Origin: Synechocystis sp. PCC 7509
Lineage (GTDB): Bacteria; Cyanobacteriota; Cyanobacteriia; Cyanobacteriales; Chroococcidiopsidaceae
DNA length: 64,000 nt
Assembly (NCBI RefSeq): GCF_000332075.2
Contig: NZ_ALVU02000001.1
Coordinates: 1,054,001-1,118,000 of the forward strand
Direction of reading: 5' to 3'
Notes under the pieces: model-generated
The model's database searches: none
What the model was told of the DNA's origin: nothing
What the model saw: the letters and a program-made list of their open reading frames with translations, nothing else
In this document: piece by piece, positions 39,084 to 47,168 of the stretch
How positions within the stretch are numbered: the first letter of the stretch is position 1
Layout of the letters: each line of letters begins with the position of its first letter
Program-made: the position numbers and the translations under genes

Positions 39084-40196
39084 TTAACACAACTGAGACA
39101 GCAACGTCTTAGCAGTTTGACTGGTAGCAACTATAGTGCGATCGCGGTCAAACAAGACTGAACCAACATCAACATGGCGACTTGTAAGCTTGAATATGTA
39201 TTGCGTAGAGCGCAAGTCGATAGCAGCAGCAACCGAGTTATAAAGCTCTTGTACCCAGTTGCTCCCCGTTTGCTCGTCCAAGTCTCGGAGGTATTGCAAA
39301 GCCGATTCGGTAGTAGAACTGTTAAAAATATTTTGTAATCTGGAGGTTGATATACCTAATTGAGCAGCATGAGCCGTCAAAATTTCTAAGCGTCCATCGG
39401 CTAAATGGTGGTGAGTATGAAAAATTCCCCCAGCCAGTTTTACGAGTTTTCCATGATAACCAAACAATAAAATATCCTTAACTTCTTGACTAGCTGCTTC
39501 AACTAATAACGATCCTAACCAATTGGCAGTTTTAACTAATTGTTGAGGATTAATCCCCAAATTTTGCGCTAAATCCAACCCATTTTCGCCAATACAAAAC
39601 ACCAATAGCTTGTTAGATTTTGCTTTTAGGCGCACTTGTTCTAAACAAGCCTCCAATTGTCCGGGGGCGCTCAATGGTTGAGAAATCCCGGTTGTACCGA
39701 GTAAAGAAAGCCCTTCAACTACTCCAAAAGCTGCGTTAGAAGTCCGTTCAGCTAAGGCTCTACCTTCAGGGAGAATAATTGTGAGTTTAATATTTTCCTG
39801 GGGTTGTAAAAGCCGCAATAAATTAACTTGTAATAATTGCTGGGCGTAACTATAGACCGCCGGATCGCCGTTTAACTTGTGTCCCAGACCTTCACCACCA
39901 ACAATTGTAATTTGCTGCGGTGATGATTCTAGCCATTCTACTAAAGCCCAAATGGGTGTATGGCGCGTTAGATCCAAGTTATCACCAGGATCGCTACGAG
40001 TGATTGCTAGAGCCATTTGGGGCGATATTCCGGCTACTTGTTCGATCGCAATTTCTACCGTTTGATCGGGGCAAATTAAATCCACAGCTACCGTTTGGCA
40101 ACAAGTGCGATTTTGTAACCATTGCAAAGCAGCGATCGCACTGGCGCAAGCAAAAACAGGTAAAGTATAACCAGAACGCGGCAAACTTAAAGACAC
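39084..40196 (-). CDS. cbiD: cobalt-precorrin-5B C1-methyltransferase CbiD
   Basis: Methylates C1 and helps ring contraction in anaerobic-type cobalamin synthesis. 370 aa. RSGYTLPVFACASAIAAL is the family N-terminus, with TRSDPGDNLDLTRHTPIW, VGGEGLGHKL, LPEGRALAERTSNAAFGVVEGLSLLGTTGIS and LFGYHGKLVKLAGGIFHTHHHLADGR, all CbiD motifs. No other cob/cbi gene is in the window, and no cobalamin riboswitch is recognisable upstream. Confidence 0.95.
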   Translation of the reverse strand: MSLSLPRSGYTLPVFACASAIAALQWLQNRTCCQTVAVDLICPDQTVEIAIEQVAGISPQMALAITRSDPGDNLDLTRHTPIWALVEWLESSPQQITIVGGEGLGHKLNGDPAVYSYAQQLLQVNLLRLLQPQENIKLTIILPEGRALAERTSNAAFGVVEGLSLLGTTGISQPLSAPGQLEACLEQVRLKAKSNKLLVFCIGENGLDLAQNLGINPQQLVKTANWLGSLLVEAASQEVKDILLFGYHGKLVKLAGGIFHTHHHLADGRLEILTAHAAQLGISTSRLQNIFNSSTTESALQYLRDLDEQTGSNWVQELYNSVAAAIDLRSTQYIFKLTSRHVDVGSVLFDRDRTIVATSQTAKTLLSQLC

Positions 40197-40365
40197 ATTG
40201 CACCAGTAAGGAGTAGATCGATTTAGGGATTCTCTTTCTGCTGACTGTTGTTTAGGGCAGCATTTTTATCCTATCCTCCAGTAATTATATAAGCAAACCT
40301 GATTTGCCTAAAGATGGGTCAATAGAGACTCTCTATATTAAACACAACACTTATTGGATTAAGCT

Positions 40366-41793
40366 TTGGTGGAAACCATCACTCAACCAGTTTTAGAGCC
40401 ACAAGAAAATGTGACCTCATCATCGGTGCTTTTACCCGATAGCCAAAACCAGATTTATAGCAAACAAGCAATTCGCACCACTCTTCAAGCTTCTACTATT
40501 GATGGTGTATTTGCGGCTATTTTTACAAGTATTACTGGCGGCGTATTACTGACCAATTTCTTGCTTCAAGTAGGCGCAAGCCCCATAGAGATTGGAATGC
40601 TGTCATCGATTCCTATGCTATTAAACTTATTACAGCCCTTGGGGGCTTATATAGGCGATCGCACAAATAGCCGTCACTACTATTGTTTGTGGATTTTTGG
40701 CATCGCTCGGTTATTGTGGTTGATTTTGGTGGTGGGGATTGGCTGGATTAGTTGGTCAGGAAGTAATCTGCATCAGCTAGTCAGTTGGACTCTAGGAATG
40801 GTTTTAGCTACCCACATATTAGAATCTTTGGGTGGCTCTGCTTGGCTCAGTTGGATGGCGGTACTCGTTCCCCATCGTTTGCGGGGGCGTTATTTTGGGT
40901 TTCGCAATAGTGCGGCTAGTTTGACTAATCTAGTAGGTGTACCGCTACTCGGATTTGCGGTATCGGCTTGGCCAACTGGCACAATTGATGGCTACGCATT
41001 AGTGTTATTTCTAGCCGTAGTTGCAGGCATAATTAGCCTGGGATGTCAGTTTTTTATGACTGATGTCAATCCCCAGCTAACAGCGAAACAGCCAGTCCAA
41101 AAACCAGAAAAATTTTCACTTTTAGGTAATTTTTCGCCTAACTTTTTGATATTTTTGTTTTACTTTGGTTTGTGGACGTTTGCCGTTAACCTTAGTTCGC
41201 CATTTTTTAATCTTTACTTGTTAGACAACTTGCATTTAGATTTGTATTGGGCAACGCTGTACGGCAGTTTGACGGCGGGGGCAAACTTAGTAATGCTAAT
41301 TTTGTGGGGGAAAATCGCTGATAAAGTCGGCAATCGTCCGTTGTTATTATTGGTAGGAGTTTTAGCTGGGGTAACGCCGTTATTTTGGCTAATAGCTGGA
41401 ACGAATAATATTTCCTTATGGGTATGGCTACCATTAATACATATATTTAGTGGTGGTACTTGGGCAGCAATTGAATTGTGTAGTAGTAATATCCAAATGG
41501 AAGTTGCACCCAGAGAGCATCCTTCTAGTTATTTCGCCGTAGCGGCGGCCGTAGCGGGGCTTTGCGGAGCTTTGGGAACGACCGTTGGCGGCTTTTTGAG
41601 TCAGATACCCTTTATTGGTGGTTTACCAGGCTTGTTCGCGCTTTCGGCGGGGGTACGATTGTTTGCTTTATTGCCCTTAGTATATGTCACAGAACCTCGC
41701 AGTGTGAGAGTTACGCACCTTGTGAGTAATTGGCTAAATTCAAAAAGGCGATCGCCCGCTCAAAACATAACTGTGACAAATACCCCAAAATAG
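40366..41793 (+). CDS. MFS transporter
   Basis: 475 aa, about 12 hydrophobic helices with the major facilitator pattern: YIGDRTNSRHYYCLW after helix 2 and RLRGRYFGFRNSAASLTNLVGVP in the N-half, and WGKIADKVGNRPLLLLVG, a second loop motif, in the C-half. Substrate unknown. Translation begins at TTG (40366) or GTG (40369). It ends 33 bp before moaA and may share its transcript. Confidence 0.88.
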   Translation: MVETITQPVLEPQENVTSSSVLLPDSQNQIYSKQAIRTTLQASTIDGVFAAIFTSITGGVLLTNFLLQVGASPIEIGMLSSIPMLLNLLQPLGAYIGDRTNSRHYYCLWIFGIARLLWLILVVGIGWISWSGSNLHQLVSWTLGMVLATHILESLGGSAWLSWMAVLVPHRLRGRYFGFRNSAASLTNLVGVPLLGFAVSAWPTGTIDGYALVLFLAVVAGIISLGCQFFMTDVNPQLTAKQPVQKPEKFSLLGNFSPNFLIFLFYFGLWTFAVNLSSPFFNLYLLDNLHLDLYWATLYGSLTAGANLVMLILWGKIADKVGNRPLLLLVGVLAGVTPLFWLIAGTNNISLWVWLPLIHIFSGGTWAAIELCSSNIQMEVAPREHPSSYFAVAAAVAGLCGALGTTVGGFLSQIPFIGGLPGLFALSAGVRLFALLPLVYVTEPRSVRVTHLVSNWLNSKRRSPAQNITVTNTPK

Positions 41794-41826
41794 AACATAG
41801 AGGACTTGCTCTAAAGTAAAAACCGC

Positions 41827-42813
41827 ATGAATACTGTTGATTATCTCCGCATTAGTTTAATTGACCGTTGTAATTTTCGCTGTCAATACTGTATGCCGGA
41901 AGAAGCCGAGCTAAACTATATTCTGCAACAAGAGAGATTGACGGATGAGGAGTTAGTAATTCTCATCAAAGAAGTTTTTATTCCTGTAGGTTTTACTCGT
42001 TTTCGTTTAACCGGGGGCGAACCTTTATTGCGTCCTGGGGTAGTAGATTTAGTAAGCAAAATTGCCGCACTTCCCCAAACTCAAGACCTTTCTATGACTA
42101 CTAACGGTTTTCTTTTAGCTGGAATGGCGCAGCAATTGCACGATGCGGGGTTGCGCCGGGTAAATATTAGTTTAGACTCGTTAAACGCTGAAACCTTTGA
42201 TGCAATTATTGGCAATCGCGGGCGATCGCAATGGGGGAAAGTATGGGATGGAATACAAGTAGCTTACAAAGTAGGTTTTGACCCTTTAAAACTAAATGTA
42301 GTTGTAATTCCCGGTGTAAATGACAGCGAAGTATTAGAATTGGCTGCTTTAACTATTGACAAACAATGGCACGTCCGGTTTATTGAATTTATGCCCATTG
42401 GTAATGATCGCCTATTTAACGAGCAAGGCTGGATATCTTCAGAGCAATTACGCACCCAGATTAGCAATAAGTACGGTTTAACCACAGCGTTTGTAAGCGG
42501 TAATGGGCCCGCCGATGTATTTAAAATTCCTGATGCTCAGGGAACTTTAGGCTTTATTAGTCAGATGTCAGAGTGTTTTTGCGATCGCTGTAACCGGATG
42601 CGCTTATCGGCGGATGGTTGGCTGCGTCCGTGTCTGTTGAATGAAAGTAACCAAATAGACTTAAAAACAGCTTTGAGGAGTGGCGTAGAGTTAGATAAAT
42701 TGCGAAGTCTTGTCAGCGACTTATTGGCGCTTAAACCCGAAATTAACTACAAAGCCAGAGTTTCGGGGACTACAGGCGCTTACAACCGTACCATGTCGCA
42801 AATTGGCGGCTAG
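41827..42813 (+). CDS. moaA: GTP 3',8-cyclase MoaA
   Basis: Radical SAM enzyme that starts molybdenum cofactor synthesis. 328 aa. The first Fe-S cluster motif CxxxCxxC is [14 protein letters not shown]; the second, C-terminal cluster is [36 protein letters not shown] binds SAM/GTP. Slightly shorter at the very C-terminus than E. coli MoaA but ends in [16 protein letters not shown], which retains the GG-containing tail. Other moa genes are not nearby. Confidence 0.96.
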   Translation: MNTVDYLRISLIDRCNFRCQYCMPEEAELNYILQQERLTDEELVILIKEVFIPVGFTRFRLTGGEPLLRPGVVDLVSKIAALPQTQDLSMTTNGFLLAGMAQQLHDAGLRRVNISLDSLNAETFDAIIGNRGRSQWGKVWDGIQVAYKVGFDPLKLNVVVIPGVNDSEVLELAALTIDKQWHVRFIEFMPIGNDRLFNEQGWISSEQLRTQISNKYGLTTAFVSGNGPADVFKIPDAQGTLGFISQMSECFCDRCNRMRLSADGWLRPCLLNESNQIDLKTALRSGVELDKLRSLVSDLLALKPEINYKARVSGTTGAYNRTMSQIGG

Positions 42814-42885
42814 TTAGCAGCAACTTTTTAGCTGCGGAGGTCTTTTACAGTATGGTTATAATCGCTATCATAAAAACAATAGTGT

Positions 42886-43077
42886 ATGCCTACTAACGAC
42901 CAGGCTATTGCTTGTGTCAGAGTGTGTCAAATGCTCTCAAATGGTTATCAGCCTATTCATGTGTTCAGGTACAACCAGAAAACCAAAACAGTATTTATTC
43001 TTGCTGGGATAACTGAAAGCTTAGAAGTTTTGATTTTTCCTGATGGTCAATGGAGATTTAATGATGATGAAGCCTGA
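42886..43077 (+). CDS. DUF6888 family small protein
   Basis: 63 aa. MPTNDQAIACVRVCQMLSNGYQPIHVFRY and IFPDGQWRFN are the features I recognise from DUF6888, found in many cyanobacterial genomes. The fold looks like a short helix followed by four beta strands. It overlaps the next small gene by about 11 bases, the usual arrangement of toxin-antitoxin-like pairs. Which of the two would be toxic, if either, cannot be read from the sequence. Confidence 0.8.
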   Translation: MPTNDQAIACVRVCQMLSNGYQPIHVFRYNQKTKTVFILAGITESLEVLIFPDGQWRFNDDEA

Positions 43078-43273
43078 TTTTAGCAAAATGACTCGTCAAG
43101 AATTGAGAAATTATGTATTAGCGCACCGAGAAGATGATGATGCAATCGAGGCTTTAATCAATAAAGGAAATTCTCACAGCCTTAAATATCCTTTTCCCAA
43201 GACGGAAGACGATTTTAGAGAAATGGCAGAGATACTCAAGCAAAAATTGGGGAGTAAAGGAGAGATATCCTAG
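43067..43273 (+). CDS. DUF6887 family small protein
   Basis: 68 aa from the ATG at 43067; ATGs at 43061 and 43064 are equally placed. The motif KPDFSKMTRQELRNYVLAHREDDDAIEAL and the later KYPFPKTEDDFREMAEILKQKL match the DUF6887 pattern (a 'M-x-x-x-ELRxYVLxHR' helix). Its start lies inside the end of the DUF6888 gene, so translation is coupled. It is acidic and helical, as antitoxins often are; function unproven. Confidence 0.8.
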   Translation: MKPDFSKMTRQELRNYVLAHREDDDAIEALINKGNSHSLKYPFPKTEDDFREMAEILKQKLGSKGEIS

Positions 43274-43288
43274 AAAAGATACTATTTT

Positions 43289-43433
43289 GAGCGATCGCGC
43301 AATTCCACAATATTTTTAGCATTCTCCTTACCTATTTCCCCTATTCTCCACATTCTCTACATTCTCCCCCCTTATCAAGGGGGGCTGGGGGGGATCAACC
43401 GTTGAATCTCACCACAAACCCGCTCAAAATCAC
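43289..43433 (+). repeat. direct repeat copy A (DUF559 3' region)
   Basis: About 145 bp, from GAGCGATCGCGCAATTCC through the DUF559 C-terminal codons. Copy B at 43893-44046 is nearly identical but has one extra 10-base CATTCTCCA-type unit. Confidence 0.8.
43361..43399. repeat. GC-rich palindromic repeat, downstream arm
   Basis: Contains CCCCCCTTATCAAGGGGGG followed by CTGGGGGGGATCAAC. Matches 43758-43796 in inverted orientation at 38 of 39 positions; the two arms bracket the DUF559 gene. Confidence 0.85.
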
Positions 43434-43677
43434 CTAAAATTTGCTGATTTGTAAATCGGATTACCTCGATCCCGTAACCTTCTAACCTTTGAGTTCTTTC
43501 GCAATCATAATCTTTGCCATCATTGGTACAGTGGCTTTCTCCATCGACTTCAATTACTAGCTTGAGAGTAGGACAGTAGAAGTCAACAATAAAATAATCA
43601 ATTGGTCTTTGTCGTAAAACTGTAAACTTGAAAGTTCTTAAATATCCGTACCAAAGCCTTTTTTCTGCGCTTGTCAT
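43375..43677 (-). CDS. DUF559 endonuclease-like protein
   Basis: 100 aa as written from the ATG at 43677. DUF559 proteins have a Vsr/PD-(D/E)xK-like nuclease fold; here RQRPIDYFIVDFYCPTLKLVIEVDGESH holds the D-x(n)-E-x-D/G core and the following EVIRFTNQQIL strand. The upstream frame stays open and reads FYLPYNPALIPQAKELRKN, which is the normal DUF559 N-terminus, but no ATG, GTG or TTG is found before the GC-rich repeat at 43758. The gene is thus probably 5'-truncated or uses an odd start. Its last codons (IPPSPP) come from the repeat at 43361. Confidence 0.78.
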   Translation of the reverse strand: MTSAEKRLWYGYLRTFKFTVLRQRPIDYFIVDFYCPTLKLVIEVDGESHCTNDGKDYDCERTQRLEGYGIEVIRFTNQQILGDFERVCGEIQRLIPPSPP

Positions 43678-43757
43678 GTTTTTTCGCAGTTCTTTCGCTT
43701 GAGGAATTAAAGCGGGATTGTAGGGAAGATAAAACTCGCTATCTTTGACGTTTAACA

Positions 43758-43796
43758 GTTGATCCCCCCCAACCCCCCTTGATAAGGGGGGAGAAT
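43758..43796. repeat. GC-rich palindromic repeat, upstream arm
   Basis: Reverse complement of 43361-43399 with one mismatch (CT versus TT between the G-runs). Its inner edge coincides with the point where the DUF559 N-terminal extension loses its start. Confidence 0.85.
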
Positions 43797-43892
43797 AAAT
43801 AATTAGGAATGGTTGTGGTTGTTTGTTTGTTCAATTTATCCTCTTTTGTGCGATCGCCTGAGTTTTTTTAGCACGATTATCTCTAATGTAGG

Positions 43893-44046
43893 GAGCGATC
43901 GCGCAATTCCACAATATTTTTAGCATTCTCCCTACCTATTTCCCCTATTCTCCACATTCTCCACATTCTCTACATTCTCCCCCCTTATTAAGGGGGGTTG
44001 GGGGGGATCAACCGTTGAATCTCACCACAAACTCTCTCAAAATCAC
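43893..44046 (+). repeat. direct repeat copy B, carrying a DUF559 3' remnant
   Basis: Nearly identical to 43289-43433. On the minus strand its end encodes SDFERVCGEIQRLIPP, the C-terminus of a DUF559 protein, starting within 3 bp of the stop codon of the restriction-modification gene. It is a remnant of a second DUF559 gene. Confidence 0.8.
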
Positions 44047-44048
44047 TC

Positions 44049-46264
44049 TTAATTTATCTCTCCTTCCACAATCTTAATTTCTGCTTCTGTCAATTCGTAA
44101 AGTTGATAAACCAGTCGATCTATTTCGGTTTCAATGTCCTTAATGTCTTTCCCTTTAGCGTCAAGACATTTTTTTACAAGAGTCTCTATCTTTTTTTGCT
44201 CTGTTTTGGTAGCAATAAAGATAGGAATTTGTTTCATATAGTCGCTAAATGATCTCAGATAACCACCTCGAATAGAGTTAGAAATCATCGAATAGAACCA
44301 TTCAACTAATTGAGAGTTTAAAAGCCCACAAAGCCACACTTCATTAGTTGGAATAAAGTAGCAAGTATTACCTGCATAAAAACCTAATCGATCAATTGAA
44401 AAACTTTGATGCTCATAAATATCAGGATAGATAATTTTAGGTTGCTCAAATTCTTGCCAGTAAATACAAGAGCGTAATTCCCAAAAATATTTACCTTGGT
44501 CGCAGCGCTTGATTAATGATTCTTTAAATTGAAAAAAATATTGATAAATTGCCGGATAAGTTTCTGAAAAAATTTCCTCTGCCTCTTTTTCTGGTCGATC
44601 AGACCAGGGATGTTTTTTATTTTCAGAAGATTCAATTTTGATGATATATTGATCAGTAAAATCAATATGCCATCGCTTAATATCTCGACCACGCAAAAAA
44701 GGCTTTAACACTTCAGCAGAAGAAGTGTCTTCAGTAATCAATCTGTCGCGTGTAGCTTTATTTACAACGAATGCCTCATTAAAACCTGTCTTAATTCCGT
44801 AATAAAATCTGCCGTTTATATACTCCCCTAACGGCGTACCAGAAGTTTGCAGTTTTGCTAATAAGTTTAAGGTTTGAAAAGACTCTAGCCGCCAACCGTC
44901 AGATTTCAAGTTTCCCTGCGAAATTGTTAAACTATCTTGCTCTAATTCCGTCGCAAAATGTGCAATATTTTGTTTTTTCGCTTCATCCCATGACAAAGTT
45001 TGTACTTGATTTGCATTAGATTGAATTTTACTTAAAATGATAATGCTAGGATAGGCGATCGCTTCTTCAAAAACTGGAAAATCACCGAAATCGATTAAAT
45101 AGTGAATCGTTGTTGAATCTGTTAAAAGTTGGCGTAATTTCTTACCATAACCCGCTCTAAAATATTTGTTAGAAGATATATAAGTTAAATGACCGCTTGC
45201 TTTTAATAAATGCAAGCTTAATTCATAAAAATATACAAACAAATCAGCAACACCTGTATAGCATTGATAATTTTGCAGCAAAATTGGCTTTAATTCCTTG
45301 ATATCTTCCTGTCTGATATAAGGTGGATTCCCAACTACTACATCAAAGCCAATAAAATCACCTTCATTATTCAAAACTTCAGGAAATTCAAACCGCCACT
45401 CTAGCGCATTTTCATAAAGCCTACCGCTTTCTATATCCTCAATCTCAACCCTTAATTTATCAATTTCATTATTTAACTTAGCGATCTTTTGATCTCGTGC
45501 TTTTTTAGCTGCTTTTGTCTCCTCAAATAACAAAGGTTGTTCTAAACCATAAACCTCACCCTCTAAATTTCTCAACTTAGTTTTATTTGGATCAATTCCT
45601 TGCAACGTCGTCTTAAAACTGCCTTTGATATCTTTAATTAATCTTTCCATTTCTCGCTTTTGCTCTTTACTTTCAGCATTGCGATAAGTTTGCACAGCAT
45701 TTTTATAAGTATCTATACTGTGTTTATTTTTATTTAAAGCTTGTTTCAAATCAGCATCCAACGCAAACCGACTAATTAAAGAATTACCGCACTTGATATT
45801 AATATCAATGTTTGGTAGAGTCTCTAATTCTGTCCCATTACTTTCTACCCGATAATAAGCATTTTTTAAAAGCTCAATCCATAGCCGCAAACGACAAATT
45901 TTTACTGAGTTTGGATTAATGTCGACACCAAATAGACAGTTTTCAATAATTGTCTGCTTCTCGTGAAAAAGCGTTTCTTGTATGCGCTGACTTTCTTTGC
46001 TTTTTGGATTGTACTCAAATAACTTTCCATCATCATCAATGACAATCAGTTCATCATTTACAACTTCAACCTGATAATCTCTTAAGGTTTTCCCACTTCT
46101 ATCAAGGAGAATTTTTAATTCACTTTTGATTGCAATTATTTCATTAAGAGCCGAAACTAAAAAATGTCCCGAACCTACCGCCGGATCGCAAATCTTTAAA
46201 CTATTAATAATGTTGTTAGCGGCTTTTTTGTCTGTAATTTTTTCATTCAAATCATCAATATTTT
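44049..46264 (-). pseudogene. Type IIG-like restriction-modification gene, 3' part (methylase and specificity)
   Basis: C-terminal 735 codons of the split gene. The amino-methyltransferase begins with motif I ICDPAVGSGHFLVSALNEI (Asp-Pro-x-x-Gly-x-Gly) and has catalytic motif IV VVGNPPYIRQ with N at 45329, as in Eco57I-type enzymes. The remaining 430 residues look like a target recognition domain (LGEYINGRFYYGIKTGFNEAFVV...FLRGRDIKRW...SIRGGYLRSFSDYMKQIPI). The reading frame is intact to its stop. Without the 5' part it has no proper start (a TTG at 46277 inside the IS is the only one near), so it is probably not made in full. Confidence 0.88.
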
Positions 46265-46273
46265 GGTGATGCA

Positions 46274-47103
46274 TCAAATTAATGTGGGATAGGTAGCAAT
46301 ATCATGCCAACTCCACGCTCTCGTTGCTAATCCGGCTCGTTGTGCAGCAGTTGTTTTGAATCGGCTATGCTGCCAAATCCAGTTGAAGTAACTCACCACT
46401 AATCGAGTTGTCACTTTTGTCTGTTCCCACACCTTACCAAACTTGTTCTGTCGTCGATGCCATCTTCCGGTTTGTTGTCGCACAGTACCATTAGTACGTT
46501 CTAATCGCTGCGTTTTGTCTTTGCCAATGTAGTGGTGAATTTCAGGAGGTAGAACTCGCTCATACCCGCCCCAAGCATCACTGTTAAATTGCTTGCAATT
46601 TGTTTTTCCCTCGGTGTTGAGGACTAACTGACCAATCAGTTCATCAGTGTGTTTGCCAACTCGCGCCGCCAGAATTAAGCCACTTGAATCGGCAAGACTC
46701 AGACCGATCCAACAATCCCCGACTTCTAGTTCTTGAGCGCAACACTGTTTCTGTTTTTTGAGACAAATGACCACATCTCATCGGCACTTACCTCCTCTGT
46801 TTGTACAGCTTGGACTTCGGCATTGTGAACCAATTGGGCTTTTTGACTGGCAGCGCGAACAATACTCACAACTGTGTTGTAGGCAAGCCCAGTTGTTCTA
46901 CTAATCCCTCGTAAACTACTGCCCTCACTATGTGCTTGCAACACTTGGCGAATTTGTTCAGGACTAATATGTCGACGATAGTACAAACTGTCGAAGGATT
47001 CCGAGAACGTTTGATGGCAAGCGGGACACAGGTAACGTTGATGTCCGTTCGGCATCTTGCCATGTTTATGGGCTTTAATGTGACCACACAGAGGACAATC
47101 CAT
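46274..47103 (-). CDS. IS1 transposase InsAB' (by -1 frameshift)
   Basis: DDE transposase read by fusing InsA (from 47103) to the InsB frame, which ends at 46274. The slippery run is AAAAAAC (complement of 46753-46759), the same A6C signal used by E. coli IS1. The fused protein carries the first Asp in SADEMWSFV, the second in FNSDAWGGY and the Glu in RLERTNGTVRQQTGRWHRRQNKF. Slip gives SKKQKQCCAQ across the junction. All catalytic parts are present, so transposition should be possible. Confidence 0.88.
46726..47103 (-). CDS. insA: IS1 InsA DNA-binding protein
   Basis: 125 aa in the zero frame. A zinc finger (CPLC at 3-6 and CPAC at 26-29) and a helix-turn-helix (HISPEQIRQVLQAHSEGSSLRGISRTTGLAYNTVVSIVR) bind the element ends. 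When no frameshift occurs it ends at the TAG just after the slippery site and, by analogy with E. coli IS1, acts as repressor of transposition. Confidence 0.88.
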   Translation of the reverse strand: MDCPLCGHIKAHKHGKMPNGHQRYLCPACHQTFSESFDSLYYRRHISPEQIRQVLQAHSEGSSLRGISRTTGLAYNTVVSIVRAASQKAQLVHNAEVQAVQTEEVSADEMWSFVSKNRNSVALKN

Positions 47104-47168
47104 AGAGATGCTTCGAGTTTAAAACCACCCTGTCACTATATCATCCCACATTGAATTGACGCACTACC

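Larger units (their letters stand above)
43678..44048. other. 371-bp segment of repeats between the DUF559 gene and the R-M gene
   Basis: Holds the open N-terminal extension of DUF559 (to about 43755), the inverted GC-rich repeat (43758-43796), a short unique stretch, and direct repeat copy B (43893-44046). No intact gene. Confidence 0.7.
46265..47168 (-). mobile_element. IS1-family insertion sequence, intact
   Basis: 904 bp. Ends are GGTGATGCATC (left) and, reverse-complemented, GGTAGTGCGTC (right); about 19 of 25 terminal bases match and the GGTGATGC start is like that of E. coli IS1. An 8-bp target duplication AATATTTT flanks it exactly (46257-46264 and 47169-47176). It encodes InsA and, by -1 frameshift, the InsAB transposase. 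Perfect duplication and intact genes point to a recent insertion. Confidence 0.95.

Noticed and set aside
40197-40365. Possible cobalamin riboswitch upstream of cbiD.
   Set aside because: No B12-box-like sequence could be found in this short divergent spacer.
46274-46774. InsB as an independent gene starting at its first in-frame codon.
   Set aside because: The A6C slippery run and lack of a proper start show that it is translated as a frameshift fusion with InsA.
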